NCBI RefSeq assembly: GCF_019734195.1
Contig: NZ_JAASHM010000008.1
Location: 61,276-125,275 of the forward strand
Direction of reading: 5' to 3'
Length of the DNA: 64,000 nucleotides
Origin: Clostridium sp. K13
GTDB taxonomy: Bacteria; Bacillota; Clostridia; Clostridiales; Clostridiaceae
This document shows positions 43,101-51,740 of the stretch, piece by piece (positions within the stretch are counted from its first letter, which is position 1; every line of letters starts with the position of its first letter). Under the pieces are notes generated by a model, which worked only from the letters and a program-made list of their open reading frames with translations, searched no databases and was not told the origin of the DNA. The translations under genes and the position numbers were made by a program.

Positions 43101-43820
43101 TAATCTCTTGTAAATCTCAAGTAAAGCTTCTTCCTTAGTTTTAGTGTTATCTTTTTCTATTGTTGCTTTAAATCTTTCTTCTTCACCAAAATAGTCTAAA
43201 AGCTCTTGGTCACTTCCATAACCCATAGCTCTAGCTAAAATTGTAATTGGTAATTTTCTAGTCTTATCAATTCTAACATAAATAACATCATTAGAATCTG
43301 TTTCATATTCTAACCATGCACCTCTGTTAGGAATAACAGTTGATGAAAATAGCTTTTTACCACTCTTATCAACAGTATTACTATAGTAAACACCTGGAGA
43401 TCTAACTAACTGACTTACTATAACTCTTTCAGCACCGTTAATAATAAAAGTTCCTTGTTCAGTCATTAATGGGAAATCGCCCATAAACACTTCTTGTTCT
43501 TTTATTTCTCCTGTTTCATTGTTTGTCAGTCTTACTGACACTTTTAGTGGAGCCGCGTAAGTACAATCTCTTTCTTTACACTCTTCCACTGAGTACTTAA
43601 TATTATCCATATCAAGTTTATAGTCTACAAACTCAAGTACTAGATTACCAGTAAAGTTTGAAATAGGGTTTACGTCATCAAATACTTCTAATAACCCTTC
43701 TCTTAAAAACCACTCGTAAGAATCTAATTGTACCTCGATTAAGTTTGGCATTTCGGTTACATCTTTAACCTTAGCAAAGCTCATTCTAGTTCTTTTTCCG
43801 ACTTGGACAGGATGTACCAT
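40113..43820 (-). CDS. rpoB: DNA-directed RNA polymerase beta subunit
   Basis: This 1235-residue protein has the rifampicin-binding segment [32 protein letters not shown]. The resistance-prone Asp, His and Ser there are wild type. Other blocks are [16 protein letters not shown] and [17 protein letters not shown]. It has an acidic C-terminal tail of about 60 residues ([36 protein letters not shown]). The start has GGGGTG 7 bases upstream. Confidence 0.98.
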   Translation of the reverse strand: MVHPVQVGKRTRMSFAKVKDVTEMPNLIEVQLDSYEWFLREGLLEVFDDVNPISNFTGNLVLEFVDYKLDMDNIKYSVEECKERDCTYAAPLKVSVRLTNNETGEIKEQEVFMGDFPLMTEQGTFIINGAERVIVSQLVRSPGVYYSNTVDKSGKKLFSSTVIPNRGAWLEYETDSNDVIYVRIDKTRKLPITILARAMGYGSDQELLDYFGEEERFKATIEKDNTKTKEEALLEIYKRLRPGEPPTVDSAVSLIDSLFFDAKRYDLSRVGRYKFNKKLAINLRLINQIAATDIINPSTGEIMVEQGEKISRAMASNIQNAGINSVDILVEDKVLRVIGNHFVDLEKVLPFDVSDLNIREAVHYPTLMEILENYDDEQSIKEEVKKNITRLIPKHIVRDDIFATISYELGLAYGVGYTDDIDHLGNRRLRSVGELLQNQFRIGLSRMERVVKERMTIQDQEAITPQMLINIRPVAAAIKEFFGSSQLSQFMDQTNPLSELTHKRRLSALGPGGLSRERAGFEVRDVHHSHYGRMCPIETPEGPNIGLINSLATYAKVNEYGFIETPYRVIDKETGKATDEIRYFTADEEDLYLIAQAKEPIGEDGRFVDSRVTVRHKHDILQVNAKDVDLIDVSPRQIVSVATAMIPFLENDDASRALMGANMQRQAVPLLKPQAPIVGTGIEYRAAADSGVLPKAKNSGTVVYVSSSEIRVKRDVDGGIDTYKLLKFKRSNPGTCINQRPLVDKGEIVFKNQVLADGPATDLGEIALGKNIRMGFITWEGYNYEDAMLISEELVREDVFTSIHIEEYECEARDTKLGPEEITRDIPNVSEDALKDIDERGIIRIGAEVRSGDVLVGKVTPKGETELTAEERLLRAIFGEKAREVRDTSLRVPHGEAGIIVDVKVFTRENGDDLNPGVNELVRCYIAQKRKISVGDKMAGRHGNKGVISRVLPEEDMPFLPDGRPLQICLNPLGVPSRMNIGQVLEVHLGWAASALGWHIATPVFDGATEKNIEECLEKAGYNANGKTVLYDGRTGEPFDNEVTVGIMYILKLAHLVDDKIHARSTGPYSLVTQQPLGGKAQFGGQRFGEMEVWALEAYGAAHTLQEILTVKSDDVVGRVKTYEAIVKGENIPEPGVPESFKVLIKELQALCLDVKVLNEDNEEVKLKEFSDDDSEELEVNIEGTEEVVPEQFTGDDSYTTNDEEIEEDIDYESFTLEGFHEEELELDDFVNDEH

Positions 43821-43856
43821 GAATTTTCACCCCTTGTTTAAAGTAAAATAACCAAA

Positions 43857-43895
43857 AGCATAATTTCCCTAAGGACCTATGCTTTCGGAGAGCAT
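43857..43895 (-). promoter_or_regulatory. rpoB leader with two competing hairpins
   Basis: Minus strand: ATGCT (43891-43895) can pair with AGCAT (43879-43883). The same strand, AGCATA (43878-43883), can instead pair with TATGCT (43857-43862), which is followed by TTTTGGTTATTTT. The two folds exclude each other, as in an attenuator. Confidence 0.5.
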
Positions 43896-43981
43896 CACGT
43901 TATAGTATAACCACTTTTTTACTGATTATACTCATTTTCGCAAGAATATATAATTATCCATAATGAATAGTACATTTTATG

Positions 43982-44010
43982 ATAGTAACATATCAATTTT
44001 TCTTTGTCAA
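43982..44010 (-). promoter_or_regulatory. rpoBC promoter
   Basis: TTGACA (44005-44010), 17 bases, TACTAT (43982-43987) on the minus strand, located between the rplL terminator and rpoB. The leader would be about 155 bases. Confidence 0.72.
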
Positions 44011-44104
44011 TACTTTTATATACATACATTTTATTTGTATTTTATCAATATAATAGTATTTTCAAATTATAGTTTTTTATTCCATAAAAAACTATTTAGG
44101 CAAT

Positions 44105-44132
44105 AAAAAAGGTGCTATAAAGCACCTTTTTT
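44105..44132 (-). terminator. Terminator after rplL
   Basis: Twelve-pair stem AAAAAAGGTGCT with AGCACCTTTTTT, loop ATAA. It separates rplJL from rpoBC, possibly only in part. Confidence 0.87.
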
Positions 44133-44148
44133 ATATTAAGTTAAGAAA

Positions 44149-44514
44149 TTACTTAACTTCTACTTCAGCTCCAACTTCAGCTAATTTAGCTTTCATGTCT
44201 TCAGCTTCTTCTTTAGAAACAGCTTCTTTTAATGTCTTAGGAGCTCCGTCAACTATTTCTTTAGCTTCCTTTAATCCTAATCCAGTTATTTCTCTAACAA
44301 CTTTGATAACTTTGATCTTGTTAGCACCAGCGTTAGCTAATACTACGTCGAACTCAGTCTTTTCTTCTGCTGCAGCACCTGCAACAGCTCCACCAGCAAC
44401 AGCAACTGGAGCAGCAGCGCTAACACCAAACTCCTCTTCGCAAGCAGTTACTAATTCGTTTAATTCTAAAACAGTCATTTCTTTTATAGCTTGAATGATT
44501 TCTTCTCTTGTCAT
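44149..44514 (-). CDS. rplL: 50S ribosomal protein L7/L12
   Basis: This 121-residue stalk protein has the N-terminal dimerisation helices ([31 protein letters not shown]), the Ala-rich hinge ([19 protein letters not shown]) and the C-terminal factor-binding domain ([35 protein letters not shown]). Confidence 0.98.
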   Translation of the reverse strand: MTREEIIQAIKEMTVLELNELVTACEEEFGVSAAAPVAVAGGAVAGAAAEEKTEFDVVLANAGANKIKVIKVVREITGLGLKEAKEIVDGAPKTLKEAVSKEEAEDMKAKLAEVGAEVEVK

Positions 44515-44547
44515 TTTAATTGCACCTCCAAAATTTTTATCAGTTTA

Positions 44548-45054
44548 TTATTCAGCTGACTCTGATTCTTTTTTTTCTTTAATTGCATTTAATAAGTATG
44601 CAAGGTTTGATAATGGAGCTTTGAAGCTTCCAAGAAGTTTTGCAATAAGAACTTCTTTTGATGGGATTGTTGCAAGTTTTTCAACTCCAGCCTTGTCATA
44701 AACAATACCGTCAACAACACCTGCTTTTAACTCTAACTTCTTGTGGTCCTTAGCGAAGTTATTTAATACTCTAGCAGGAGCAGTAGCATCTTCGTATCCG
44801 AATGCTATAGAAACTGGTCCTTCTAAATATTGTTCTAAATCACTTAAACCTAATTCGTTAGCTGCTAATGTTACTAATGAGTTTTTGTAAACTTTATATT
44901 CAACACCAGCTTCTCTTAAGCTCTTTCTTAACATTGTATCTTCTTCAACTGTTAAACCTTGGTAATTAGCTAATGCTATACCTTGAGCTTTTTCTAACTT
45001 CTCTTTAATTTCAGCTACTTTAGCTTCTTTAATTTGTCTGTTCTTCTTTATCAC
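44548..45054 (-). CDS. rplJ: 50S ribosomal protein L10
   Basis: This 168-residue L10 has a GTG start at 45054 with AGGAGG 10 bases upstream. [39 protein letters not shown] is typical; the C-terminal helix binds L7/L12 dimers. The L10-(L12) complex is the usual ligand of the leader directly upstream. Confidence 0.97.
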   Translation of the reverse strand: MIKKNRQIKEAKVAEIKEKLEKAQGIALANYQGLTVEEDTMLRKSLREAGVEYKVYKNSLVTLAANELGLSDLEQYLEGPVSIAFGYEDATAPARVLNNFAKDHKKLELKAGVVDGIVYDKAGVEKLATIPSKEVLIAKLLGSFKAPLSNLAYLLNAIKEKKESESAE

Positions 45055-45084
45055 TGTGTGTCCACCTCCTCACAGTTATTAACT

Positions 45085-45227
45085 GTAATATATATTAAGA
45101 AAGGTCTTCCCATAGACATAGGAAGACCAAATAAACAATCACTTATCTAGTTATCCTAGGCAGGCGATTACTTTAAACCTTACGGCACCTACTGTCTACG
45201 GAAACAGTATTCTCTTTTTTCACAACG
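45085..45227 (-). promoter_or_regulatory. L10 leader with attenuator
   Basis: The leader has the conserved L10-binding segments (ACAGTAGGTGCCGTAAGG near 45180-45198 and CGCCTGCCTAGGATAAC near 45150-45170), then a terminator hairpin GGTCTTCC (45103-45110) with GGAAGACC (45121-45128) and TTTCTT. L10-L12 binding is expected to favour termination. Confidence 0.9.
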
Positions 45228-45233
45228 AAATTT

Positions 45234-45262
45234 ATTATACTATGCAAATTTCACTATGTCAA
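45234..45262 (-). promoter_or_regulatory. rplJL promoter
   Basis: Perfect TTGACA (45257-45262), 17 bases, TATAAT (45234-45239), overlapping the end of rplA. Confidence 0.92.
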
Positions 45263-45264
45263 TA

Positions 45265-45954
45265 TTAATCTAAAACTTTTGTTGGGTTAATTTTAGCTCC
45301 AGGTCCCATTGTGCTTGAAACAGATACTGATTTAACGTATTGTCCCTTAGCAGCAGCTGGTTTAGCCTTAACTAAAGCATCCATTAAAGCATGGAAGTTT
45401 TGTTGTAATTTTTCAACTCCAAATGAAGCTTTTCCGATTGGGCAGTGAACGATAGCAGTTTTATCAACTCTATATTCAACCTTACCAGCTTTGATGTCAG
45501 CTATAGCTTTAGCAACATCAAATGTAACTGTTCCTGATTTTGGGTTTGGCATTAATCCCTTAGGTCCTAAAACTCTACCTAATCTACCAACAACACCCAT
45601 CATATCTGGTGTAGCTACTACTACATCGTAATCGAACCAGTTTTCACCTTGGATCTTTTGAACTAATTCTTCAGCTCCAACGAAATCTGCTCCTGCTTCT
45701 TGAGCTTCTGTTGCTTTAGCACCTTTAGCGAATACTAAAACTTTAACAGTCTTACCAGTTCCGTTTGGAAGAACAACAGCTCCTCTAACTTGTTGGTCAG
45801 CGTGTCTTGGGTCTACCCCTAATCTTACGTGTAATTCGATTGTTTCATCGAACTTAGCTTTTGCAGTTTTTACAGCTAAATCTAATGCTTCAGCTGGTGT
45901 GTATAAAACGTTCTTATCAACTAATTTTGAACTTTCAACATATTTCTTTCCCAT
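45265..45954 (-). CDS. rplA: 50S ribosomal protein L1
   Basis: This 229-residue protein of the L1 stalk begins [40 protein letters not shown] and ends [22 protein letters not shown]1 is the classic autogenous repressor of rplKA. The spacer just upstream carries an L1-site mimic. Confidence 0.97.
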   Translation of the reverse strand: MGKKYVESSKLVDKNVLYTPAEALDLAVKTAKAKFDETIELHVRLGVDPRHADQQVRGAVVLPNGTGKTVKVLVFAKGAKATEAQEAGADFVGAEELVQKIQGENWFDYDVVVATPDMMGVVGRLGRVLGPKGLMPNPKSGTVTFDVAKAIADIKAGKVEYRVDKTAIVHCPIGKASFGVEKLQQNFHALMDALVKAKPAAAKGQYVKSVSVSSTMGPGAKINPTKVLD

Positions 45955-45969
45955 TGTTATGCCTCCTTC

Positions 45970-45996
45970 GTGGTTTTAGCGGTTTTTACCTCCCAC
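45970..45996 (-). promoter_or_regulatory. L1-binding-site mimic before rplA
   Basis: Minus strand fold: outer stem GTGG (45993-45996) with CCAC (45970-45973), GA on the 5' side, inner stem GGT with ACC around AAAA, and GCTAAAA on the 3' side. This copies the L1 stalk of 23S rRNA (GTGGGAGG on one strand, ACCAC on the other). The rplA ribosome-binding site starts four bases after it. Confidence 0.72.
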
Positions 45997-46015
45997 ATTT
46001 TAAAAAAACTCAGAA

Positions 46016-46441
46016 TTACTCTGCTATTGTAACACCCATACTTCTTGCAGTACCTTCGATCATGCTCATAGCAGTTTCGATTGTTGCAGCGTTTAAGTCT
46101 GGCATCTTTAATTCAGCGATCTTTCTTACTTGATCCTTAGTTAATGTTCCAACCTTTGTTCTATTTGGAACTCCTGATCCGCTTTCTAATCCTAATTCTT
46201 TCTTAATTAGAACTGCAGCTGGAGGAGTCTTTAAGATAAAACTAAAAGATCTATCTTGGTATACTGTTATAACAACTGGTATTATTAATCCAGCTTGATT
46301 AGCAGTCTTTGCGTTAAACTCCTTACAGAATCCCATAATGTTAACACCGTGTTGCCCTAATGCTGGACCTACTGGTGGTGCTGGTGTTGCCTTACCTGCA
46401 GGAAGTTGTAATTTAATCATTCCTGTTACTTTCTTAGCCAT
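46016..46441 (-). CDS. rplK: 50S ribosomal protein L11
   Basis: This 141-residue protein of the GTPase centre has [37 protein letters not shown] and the C-terminal rRNA-binding domain. The proline-rich thiopeptide-site region ([16 protein letters not shown]) is wild type. Confidence 0.97.
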   Translation of the reverse strand: MAKKVTGMIKLQLPAGKATPAPPVGPALGQHGVNIMGFCKEFNAKTANQAGLIIPVVITVYQDRSFSFILKTPPAAVLIKKELGLESGSGVPNRTKVGTLTKDQVRKIAELKMPDLNAATIETAMSMIEGTARSMGVTIAE

Positions 46442-46460
46442 TTACTATTCCTCCTATACT

Positions 46461-46490
46461 GTGGTAATACGGACTTTTTTGTCCTCCCAC
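46461..46490 (-). promoter_or_regulatory. L1-binding-site mimic before rplK
   Basis: Minus strand fold: outer stem GTGG (46487-46490) with CCAC (46461-46464), GA on the 5' side, inner stem GGAC with GTCC around six A, and GTATTA on the 3' side. It matches the 23S L1 site pattern more closely than the copy before rplA and lies 20 bases before the rplK start. Confidence 0.78.
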
Positions 46491-46523
46491 TTAATTAAAA
46501 ACATTAGTTTTATATATAATATA

Positions 46524-47045
46524 TTAAACTAATTTCTCAACTTGGTTAAAATCTAGTTCAGCTAATGTTTCTCTGCCGAACATATCTATTAAAGCTTTTA
46601 TCTTGTGTTTTTCAACACTTATCTCTTGGATTATTGCTACGAATTCTCTTAGCGGTCCTGAGATAACTCTTACACTTTCTCCTACTTCTAAGTCAATATC
46701 AATCGGCATTTCAACAACACCCATTGATTCTACTTCCTCATCAGTAAGAGGTACTGGTTTAGAACCTGGTCCAACAAATCCTGTTACACCTCTTGTGTTT
46801 CTAACCACATACCATGACTCATCAGTCATTAGCATCTTAACTAACACATATCCTGGGAATTTTTTCTTTAAAGAAACCTTTTGCTTTCCATCTTTCTCTT
46901 CAACAACTTCCTCCATAGGAACTTGAATATCAAGAAGTAAATGCTCAAGATTTCTATTTTCTATAGTTTTTTCAAGGTTAGCTTTAACCTTATTTTCATA
47001 TCCTGAATATGTGTGTACTACATACCATCTAGCTCTTTCACTCAT
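46524..47045 (-). CDS. nusG: Transcription elongation/antitermination factor NusG
   Basis: This 173-residue protein has the NGN domain (RWYVVHTYSGYENKVKANLEKT, then FPGYVLVKMLMTDESWYVVRNTRGVTGFVG) and the C-terminal KOW domain (GESVRVISGPLREFVAIIQEISVEKHKIKALIDMFGRETLAELDFNQVEKL). It couples RNA polymerase with the ribosome. It lies between secE and rplK. Confidence 0.97.
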   Translation of the reverse strand: MSERARWYVVHTYSGYENKVKANLEKTIENRNLEHLLLDIQVPMEEVVEEKDGKQKVSLKKKFPGYVLVKMLMTDESWYVVRNTRGVTGFVGPGSKPVPLTDEEVESMGVVEMPIDIDLEVGESVRVISGPLREFVAIIQEISVEKHKIKALIDMFGRETLAELDFNQVEKLV

Positions 47046-47084
47046 ATTTACTATAGATGAGAAACCTCACCTAAACCTCCTTCA

Positions 47085-47321
47085 TTATAGTTTAAAAATC
47101 AATTTAAAGAGGTTTGTAAAAATATAATCTAACCCGCCTACTAATACAATATATATTAGTACGACTACGCCTACTGCAATTAACGCTTTTTTTGTGTCAT
47201 CTTTAGAAGGCCAAGTTATTCTTTTAACCTCTGCCTTAAGCTCTCTAAAAAACTTAGAAATCCCTCTTTTTTCAGAAGTCTTAGTATTAATATTTACATT
47301 TACATTTTCTTTAATAGCCAT
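47085..47321 (-). CDS. secE: Protein translocase subunit SecE
   Basis: This 78-residue protein has the SecE amphipathic helix (GISKFFRELKAEVKRITWPSKDDTKKALI) and a single membrane segment (VGVVVLIYIVLVGGLDYIFTNLF). It clamps SecY. The order rpmG-secE-nusG is standard. Confidence 0.95.
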   Translation of the reverse strand: MAIKENVNVNINTKTSEKRGISKFFRELKAEVKRITWPSKDDTKKALIAVGVVVLIYIVLVGGLDYIFTNLFKLIFKL

Positions 47322-47371
47322 TACTTCACATCCTTAACTATTGCGAGTATGTGTCATCACTCTAAAGCGAA

Positions 47372-47521
47372 CTATTTAGTTTCTTTGTGTTGTGTGTGTT
47401 TTTTACAGAATCTGCAATATTTATTCATTTCCATTCTGTCTGGGTTGTTTTTCTTGTTTTTCATTGTGTTGTAATTTCTTTGCTTACACTCTGTGCATGC
47501 TAATGTTACCTTAACTCTCAC
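47372..47521 (-). CDS. rpmG: 50S ribosomal protein L33 (zinc type)
   Basis: This short gene encodes 49 residues from a GTG start at 47521, with GGAGG 8 bases upstream. The protein begins [20 protein letters not shown] and ends [15 protein letters not shown], with two CxxC pairs that bind zinc. It is the first gene before secE. Confidence 0.94.
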   Translation of the reverse strand: MRVKVTLACTECKQRNYNTMKNKKNNPDRMEMNKYCRFCKKHTQHKETK

Positions 47522-47600
47522 AGTCTGCACCTCCAGTTTATCCAAATAATTATATAAGTCTATATGATATTGTGTTATCTATTTCGTTAATTACTTAAAC

Positions 47601-47629
47601 ACCTTACCACAAAACCGATATTATGTCAA
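47601..47629 (-). promoter_or_regulatory. Possible rpmG-secE-nusG promoter
   Basis: TTGACA (47624-47629), 17 bases, TAAGGT (47601-47606). The -35 is perfect and the -10 is weak. Confidence 0.58.
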
Positions 47630-47645
47630 TAATATTAGCTTTGTA

Positions 47646-47673
47646 AAGGACTAGGTAAACTAACCCAGTCCTT
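47646..47673 (-). terminator. Hairpin after tuf copy 2, weak terminator
   Basis: AAGGACT pairs with AGTCCTT, with an inner GGT/ACC. On the minus strand it is followed by TACAA and not by a U-tract, so termination is uncertain. Confidence 0.4.
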
Positions 47674-47696
47674 ATATATGTTAAGTAAAACTTTTA

Positions 47697-48890
47697 CTAT
47701 TCTATTATAGAAGTAACAACTCCTGAACCTACAGTTCTTCCACCTTCTCTGATAGCGAATCTTAAACCTTCATCCATAGCTACTTGAGTGATTAACTCAA
47801 CGTTCATATCGATGTGGTCTCCAGGCATAACCATTTCCATTCCTTCTGGTAATTTGATTGATCCTGTAACGTCTGTTGTTCTGAAGTAGAATTGTGGTCT
47901 GTATCCATCGAAGAATGGAGTATGTCTACCACCTTCATCTTTCTTAAGTACGTATACTTGACCTACGAACTTGCTGTGTGGATTTACTGATCCAACTTTT
48001 GCTAAAACTTGACCTCTTTCGATTTCAGTTCTTTGAACACCTCTTAATAATGCTCCGATGTTATCTCCAGCTTGTGCTTCATCTAATAACTTTCTGAACA
48101 TTTCGATTCCTGTAACAACAACTTTTCTCTTTTCTTCTGTTAATCCAACGATTTCTACTTCGTCTGATACGTGAAGAACTCCTCTTTCAACTCTTCCTGT
48201 TGCAACTGTTCCTCTACCAGTGTTTGTAAATACGTCTTCGATTGGCATTAAGAATGGCTTATCTGTTGCTCTTTCTGGAGTTGGGATATAGCTATCTACT
48301 GCGTTCATTAATTCCATGATGCAAGCTGTTGCTTCTGGATCTGTTGGGTTTTCTAATGCTCTTAAAGCTGATCCTTTGATTACTGGAATGTCATCTCCTG
48401 GGAAGTTGTATTCAGATAATAATTCTCTAACTTCCATTTCAACTAATTCTAATAATTCTTCATCGTCAACCATATCTGCTTTGTTTAAGAAAACAACGAT
48501 GTAGTCAACACCAACTCTTGAAGCTAGTAGTATGTGCTCTCTTGTTTGAGGCATTGGACCATCTGCAGCTGAACAAACTAATATAGCACCGTCCATTTGA
48601 GCCGCACCAGTGATCATGTTCTTAACGTAGTCAGCATGTCCTGGACAGTCAACGTGAGCGTAGTGTCTGCTTTCTGTTTCGTATTCAACGTGAGCTGTGT
48701 TGATTGTGATTCCTCTTTCTTTTTCTTCTGGAGCTCTATCGATATCAGCATAGTTGAACGCTTCTGCGAACCCTCTGTTTGCTAATACTGTTGTGATAGC
48801 AGCTGTTAATGTAGTCTTACCGTGGTCTACGTGACCGATTGTTCCAATATTTACGTGTGGTTTACTTCTTTCGAACTTTTGCTTTGCCAT
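47697..48890 (-). CDS. tuf: Elongation factor Tu, copy 2 (Ile223Asn)
   Basis: Same 397-residue EF-Tu as copy 1, with all GTPase motifs intact. The only protein difference is Asn instead of Ile at residue 223, in [11 protein letters not shown], caused by one base (48223, codon ATC to AAC). The silent differences I saw are at 48846 and near the stop. It follows tRNA-Thr(GGT) by 64 bases, an arrangement also known from thrT-tufB in E. coli. The near-identity over the whole gene implies gene conversion, while the flanks differ. Confidence 0.97.
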   Translation of the reverse strand: MAKQKFERSKPHVNIGTIGHVDHGKTTLTAAITTVLANRGFAEAFNYADIDRAPEEKERGITINTAHVEYETESRHYAHVDCPGHADYVKNMITGAAQMDGAILVCSAADGPMPQTREHILLASRVGVDYIVVFLNKADMVDDEELLELVEMEVRELLSEYNFPGDDIPVIKGSALRALENPTDPEATACIMELMNAVDSYIPTPERATDKPFLMPIEDVFTNTGRGTVATGRVERGVLHVSDEVEIVGLTEEKRKVVVTGIEMFRKLLDEAQAGDNIGALLRGVQRTEIERGQVLAKVGSVNPHSKFVGQVYVLKKDEGGRHTPFFDGYRPQFYFRTTDVTGSIKLPEGMEMVMPGDHIDMNVELITQVAMDEGLRFAIREGGRTVGSGVVTSIIE

Positions 48891-48954
48891 TTGAAATTCC
48901 TCCTTATTTTAAATAAACTTTGCCTAGCGTTTGCATACTAATTTATATTCTCTA

Positions 48955-49030
48955 TGGAGCTCATGATCGGGATTGAACCGACGACCTCCGCCTTACCAAG
49001 GCGACGCTCTGCCGACTGAGCTACACGAGC
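48955..49030 (-). tRNA. tRNA-Thr (anticodon GGT)
   Basis: Minus-strand cloverleaf of 76 bases including an encoded CCA. Acceptor GCTCGTG pairs with CATGAGC, the D arm is GCTC/GAGC, the anticodon arm is TCGCC with GGCGG around TTGGTAA, and the T arm is GTCGG-TTCAATC-CCGAT. Anticodon GGT reads ACC/ACU codons. Confidence 0.96.
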
Positions 49031-49053
49031 ATTAAAGTGGCTCGCACTTTAAT
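49031..49053 (-). other. Hairpin abutting the 5' end of tRNA-Thr
   Basis: Nine-pair stem ATTAAAGTG (49045-49053 on the minus strand) with CACTTTAAT (49031-49039) and loop CGAGC, ending exactly at the first tRNA base. The loop is complementary to the tRNA's first five bases, GCTCG. Confidence 0.7.
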
Positions 49054-49066
49054 ATACCAATTATAA

Positions 49067-49095
49067 AGTTTACTATCATTTGTTTTTTTTGTCAA
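49067..49095 (-). promoter_or_regulatory. Possible promoter for tRNA-Thr and tuf copy 2
   Basis: TTGACA (49090-49095), 17 bases, TAAACT (49067-49072), directly after sigH. The -35 is perfect and the -10 matches at four positions. Confidence 0.5.
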
Positions 49096-49108
49096 TATTA
49101 TTTTACTA

Positions 49109-49756
49109 TTATTGTTTATTGTCGGAAAGGCACTTTTCAAGCTTTCTCTTAACTCTTTGAAGTGCATTATCTATAGACTTTGCATGTCTATCTAAATCAC
49201 AGGCTATTTCTTGATAAGACTTACCATCTAAATAAGATTGTAATACTTCCATTTCTAAATCTGAAAGAACTCTTGAAATAGCATCTTCTATTTGAGCCTT
49301 TTCTTCCTTACCTATCACAAGTTCCTCTGGATCACTAATCTTCATACTAGAAAGTATATCCAAAAGAGTCCTTTCTGAATCATCTTCTGATACTGGTTTA
49401 TTAAGAGAAATATATGTATTTAAAGGTATATGCTTCTGTCTTGTTGCTGTTTTTATTGCAGTTATTATTTGTCTTGTTACACATAACTCAGCAAACGCCT
49501 TAAATGTTGTTGATTTCTCATAATTAAAATCTCTAATTGCTTTATATAGACCAATCATTCCTTCTTGATAAATATCCTCTTTATCAGCACCTATTAGAAA
49601 ATATGATCTAGATTTTGCTTTCACAAAGCCTTCATACTTAGAAATAACATATTCTTGTGCTCTCACATCTCCATTTTTAGCCTCTATAACTATTTCTTCT
49701 TCTTCTTTTCCATCAAACTCAACTGCTATTTCCTTTGAATAATCTTTGTTATTCAC
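49109..49756 (-). CDS. sigH: RNA polymerase sigma factor SigH (Spo0H)
   Basis: This 215-residue sigma-70 protein directs early sporulation genes. Region 2 reads ADKEDIYQEGMIGLYKAIRDFNYEKSTTFKAFAELCVTRQIITAIKTATRQKH. Region 4 (from about residue 150) has the HTH KSYQEIACDLDRHAKSIDNALQRVKRKL. The location before tuf and rpmG-secE-nusG and after yacP matches the SigH locus in Bacillus and Clostridium. Confidence 0.94.
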   Translation of the reverse strand: MNNKDYSKEIAVEFDGKEEEEIVIEAKNGDVRAQEYVISKYEGFVKAKSRSYFLIGADKEDIYQEGMIGLYKAIRDFNYEKSTTFKAFAELCVTRQIITAIKTATRQKHIPLNTYISLNKPVSEDDSERTLLDILSSMKISDPEELVIGKEEKAQIEDAISRVLSDLEMEVLQSYLDGKSYQEIACDLDRHAKSIDNALQRVKRKLEKCLSDNKQ

Positions 49757-49791
49757 AAATCCCCCTCCATTTCCTAAAACACCTTTGATAT

Positions 49792-50301
49792 TTACCCACG
49801 CCTCATAGCCTCTAACTTTTTCAGTATATCTTCATCAATATTGTCTTGTACAGTACTCTTATATGATAGATTTACCTTACTGCTAGTTCTTTTTATATCT
49901 TCAGATGTATCAAACACCATATTATAAAACTCTACACTAGAAATTCTAGTTGCTCCTCTTTGAAATATAGTTTGTTGCTCTAAAGAGTCTGATGTTACTA
50001 CAGACACTTCAAACCTTCTTCCTATATTATGTATTTCTCTTTCAATATAAGCATCCGCGGTTTCTCCACTTTTAGTAAAAACTACTGTAAGATTTTTATT
50101 GTATTCATATTTATTCTCTAAATTTCCTGCTACTCTGTATCCATCAAATACAAGCATAATTTTACATTGATGAATTGCACCATAATTATGTAAAATATCA
50201 ATTAGCTTTTGTCTTGCACTATCTAAACTTATTTCTTTTTCTCTTTTTAAATTACTCCAGCTATTTATTACATTATATCCATCTATAAAAATAAATTTCA
50301 C
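49792..50301 (-). CDS. YacP-type NYN-domain ribonuclease (Rae1-like)
   Basis: This 169-residue protein has the PIN-like NYN domain: FIDGYNVINSW at the N-terminus, MLVFDGYR in the middle and GETADAYIEREI with later acidic residues. In B. subtilis the homologue YacP (Rae1) cleaves mRNA in the ribosomal A site. The position between rlmB and sigH supports orthology. Confidence 0.9.
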   Translation of the reverse strand: MKFIFIDGYNVINSWSNLKREKEISLDSARQKLIDILHNYGAIHQCKIMLVFDGYRVAGNLENKYEYNKNLTVVFTKSGETADAYIEREIHNIGRRFEVSVVTSDSLEQQTIFQRGATRISSVEFYNMVFDTSEDIKRTSSKVNLSYKSTVQDNIDEDILKKLEAMRRG

Positions 50302-50324
50302 TTTTAACCTCTGTTAGTATTAAA

Positions 50325-51191
50325 CTATTTAGTTAATCTACCTTTTAATACCTCATACATCATTATACCACCTGCAACTGAAGCATTTAAAGAGTTAATT
50401 TTACCTACCATGGGAATTTTAACTAATAAATCACATTTTTTAAGAGTTAAGTTTGATATCCCCTTTCCTTCACTACCAATAATTAATGCACATGGACCTG
50501 AGAAATCAGTATTATAGCTATAATCTTTTCCATGTATATCAGCTCCATAAACCCAAATTCCTCTTTCTTTTAAAATATCTATTGTAGCATTTATATTAGT
50601 AACCTTTGCAATTCTCATATGTTCTATTGCACCAGCTGCACATTTATATACAGTAGAAGTAACTCCAACATTTCTTCTTTTTGGTATTATTATTCCATGA
50701 ACACCACATAATTCTGCAGTTCTTATAATTGATCCTAAGTTATGTGGATCCTCTATTTCATCTAATATAATTATAAATGGCTTTTCACCTTTTTTATCAG
50801 CATAGTCTAGTATATCGTTAACTTCACTATATTTAAACGGAGTAATTTTAGCAATAATTCCTTGATGATTTAATCCTTCACACATAGCATCTAATTTTCT
50901 TCTATCTGCTTCTTTGATTACTATTCCTTTATCTTTAGCTAACCCTAATGCAACCTTTATTGAACCTTCTAAATCACCCTTAATAGAATAAATACATTCA
51001 ATAGTTCTATCGCTTTTTAATGCCTCAATAACCGCATTTCTTCCTATTATCAAATCTTCTCTTAAAGCTTCTATATTAGTTTCTTTTGCTGGTGTAGCAT
51101 AAGCTCTTTCTCTTCTTTGTTCCCTATTAGCTTTTTCTTGTAATTTATTAAATTCTCTTTCTCTTCTTCTTGGATTTTCTCTTTTCGCCAT
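50325..51191 (-). CDS. rlmB: 23S rRNA (guanosine-2'-O-)methyltransferase RlmB, SpoU family
   Basis: This 288-residue protein has an N-terminal substrate-binding domain (LIIGRNAVIEALKSDRTIECIYSI) and the SPOUT knot motifs ILDEIEDPHNLGSIIRTAELCGVHGIII, ALIIGSEGKGISNLTLKKCDLLVKIPM and NSLNASVAGGIMMYEVL. The first 45 residues are a highly charged Arg/Glu extension. Gm2251 of 23S rRNA is the usual target. Confidence 0.93.
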   Translation of the reverse strand: MAKRENPRRREREFNKLQEKANREQRRERAYATPAKETNIEALREDLIIGRNAVIEALKSDRTIECIYSIKGDLEGSIKVALGLAKDKGIVIKEADRRKLDAMCEGLNHQGIIAKITPFKYSEVNDILDYADKKGEKPFIIILDEIEDPHNLGSIIRTAELCGVHGIIIPKRRNVGVTSTVYKCAAGAIEHMRIAKVTNINATIDILKERGIWVYGADIHGKDYSYNTDFSGPCALIIGSEGKGISNLTLKKCDLLVKIPMVGKINSLNASVAGGIMMYEVLKGRLTK

Positions 51192-51205
51192 AAAATAATT
51201 TCTCC

Positions 51206-51628
51206 TTATTTATTATTTATCTCACTTTTTAATGCATGATTAAAAATAAATTCTAATCTTTCTGTATTACCAATTAAATATAAGTATCCGACTAAGGCCT
51301 CAAAACCTGTTGCCATTCTATAGTCTCTAACATCTGCATTTTTAGGAACTGTTGCAGATTTAGCGTTTCTTCCTCTTTTATATATGTAACTTTCGTCTTC
51401 TGTCAAAAATTCTTCTATTTCATGCATAATTGTACTTTGACTTTTTGCCTTAACGTATCCAATTGCTTTAACATGAATTTTATGAGCGCTTAACTCAAGA
51501 TTATTTGATAGTATTGAATTTCTAACAAAAAGTTCATAAACTCCATCTCCTATTAAAGCAAGTTGAAGGGGATTTAAAAGTCTAGCCTCTTTTTCAGTAA
51601 ATTCCTTTACTCTAAAATCATTTAGCAT
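51206..51628 (-). CDS. mrnC: Mini-ribonuclease III
   Basis: This 140-residue protein has an RNase III catalytic domain without a dsRNA-binding domain (NPLQLALIGDGVYELFVRNSIL and FEALVGYLYLIGNTERLEFIFNHAL). In B. subtilis it matures 23S rRNA ends. It lies between cysS and rlmB as usual. Confidence 0.92.
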   Translation of the reverse strand: MLNDFRVKEFTEKEARLLNPLQLALIGDGVYELFVRNSILSNNLELSAHKIHVKAIGYVKAKSQSTIMHEIEEFLTEDESYIYKRGRNAKSATVPKNADVRDYRMATGFEALVGYLYLIGNTERLEFIFNHALKSEINNK

Positions 51629-51740
51629 ATTTGTCTCCTCATTGTATGATTAAAAGTCAGTACATTAATTATACTAACCTTAAATCTTTAATATATAAAT
51701 ATCTAACTAAATTATTTATATAATAATTTATAATTAAAAA

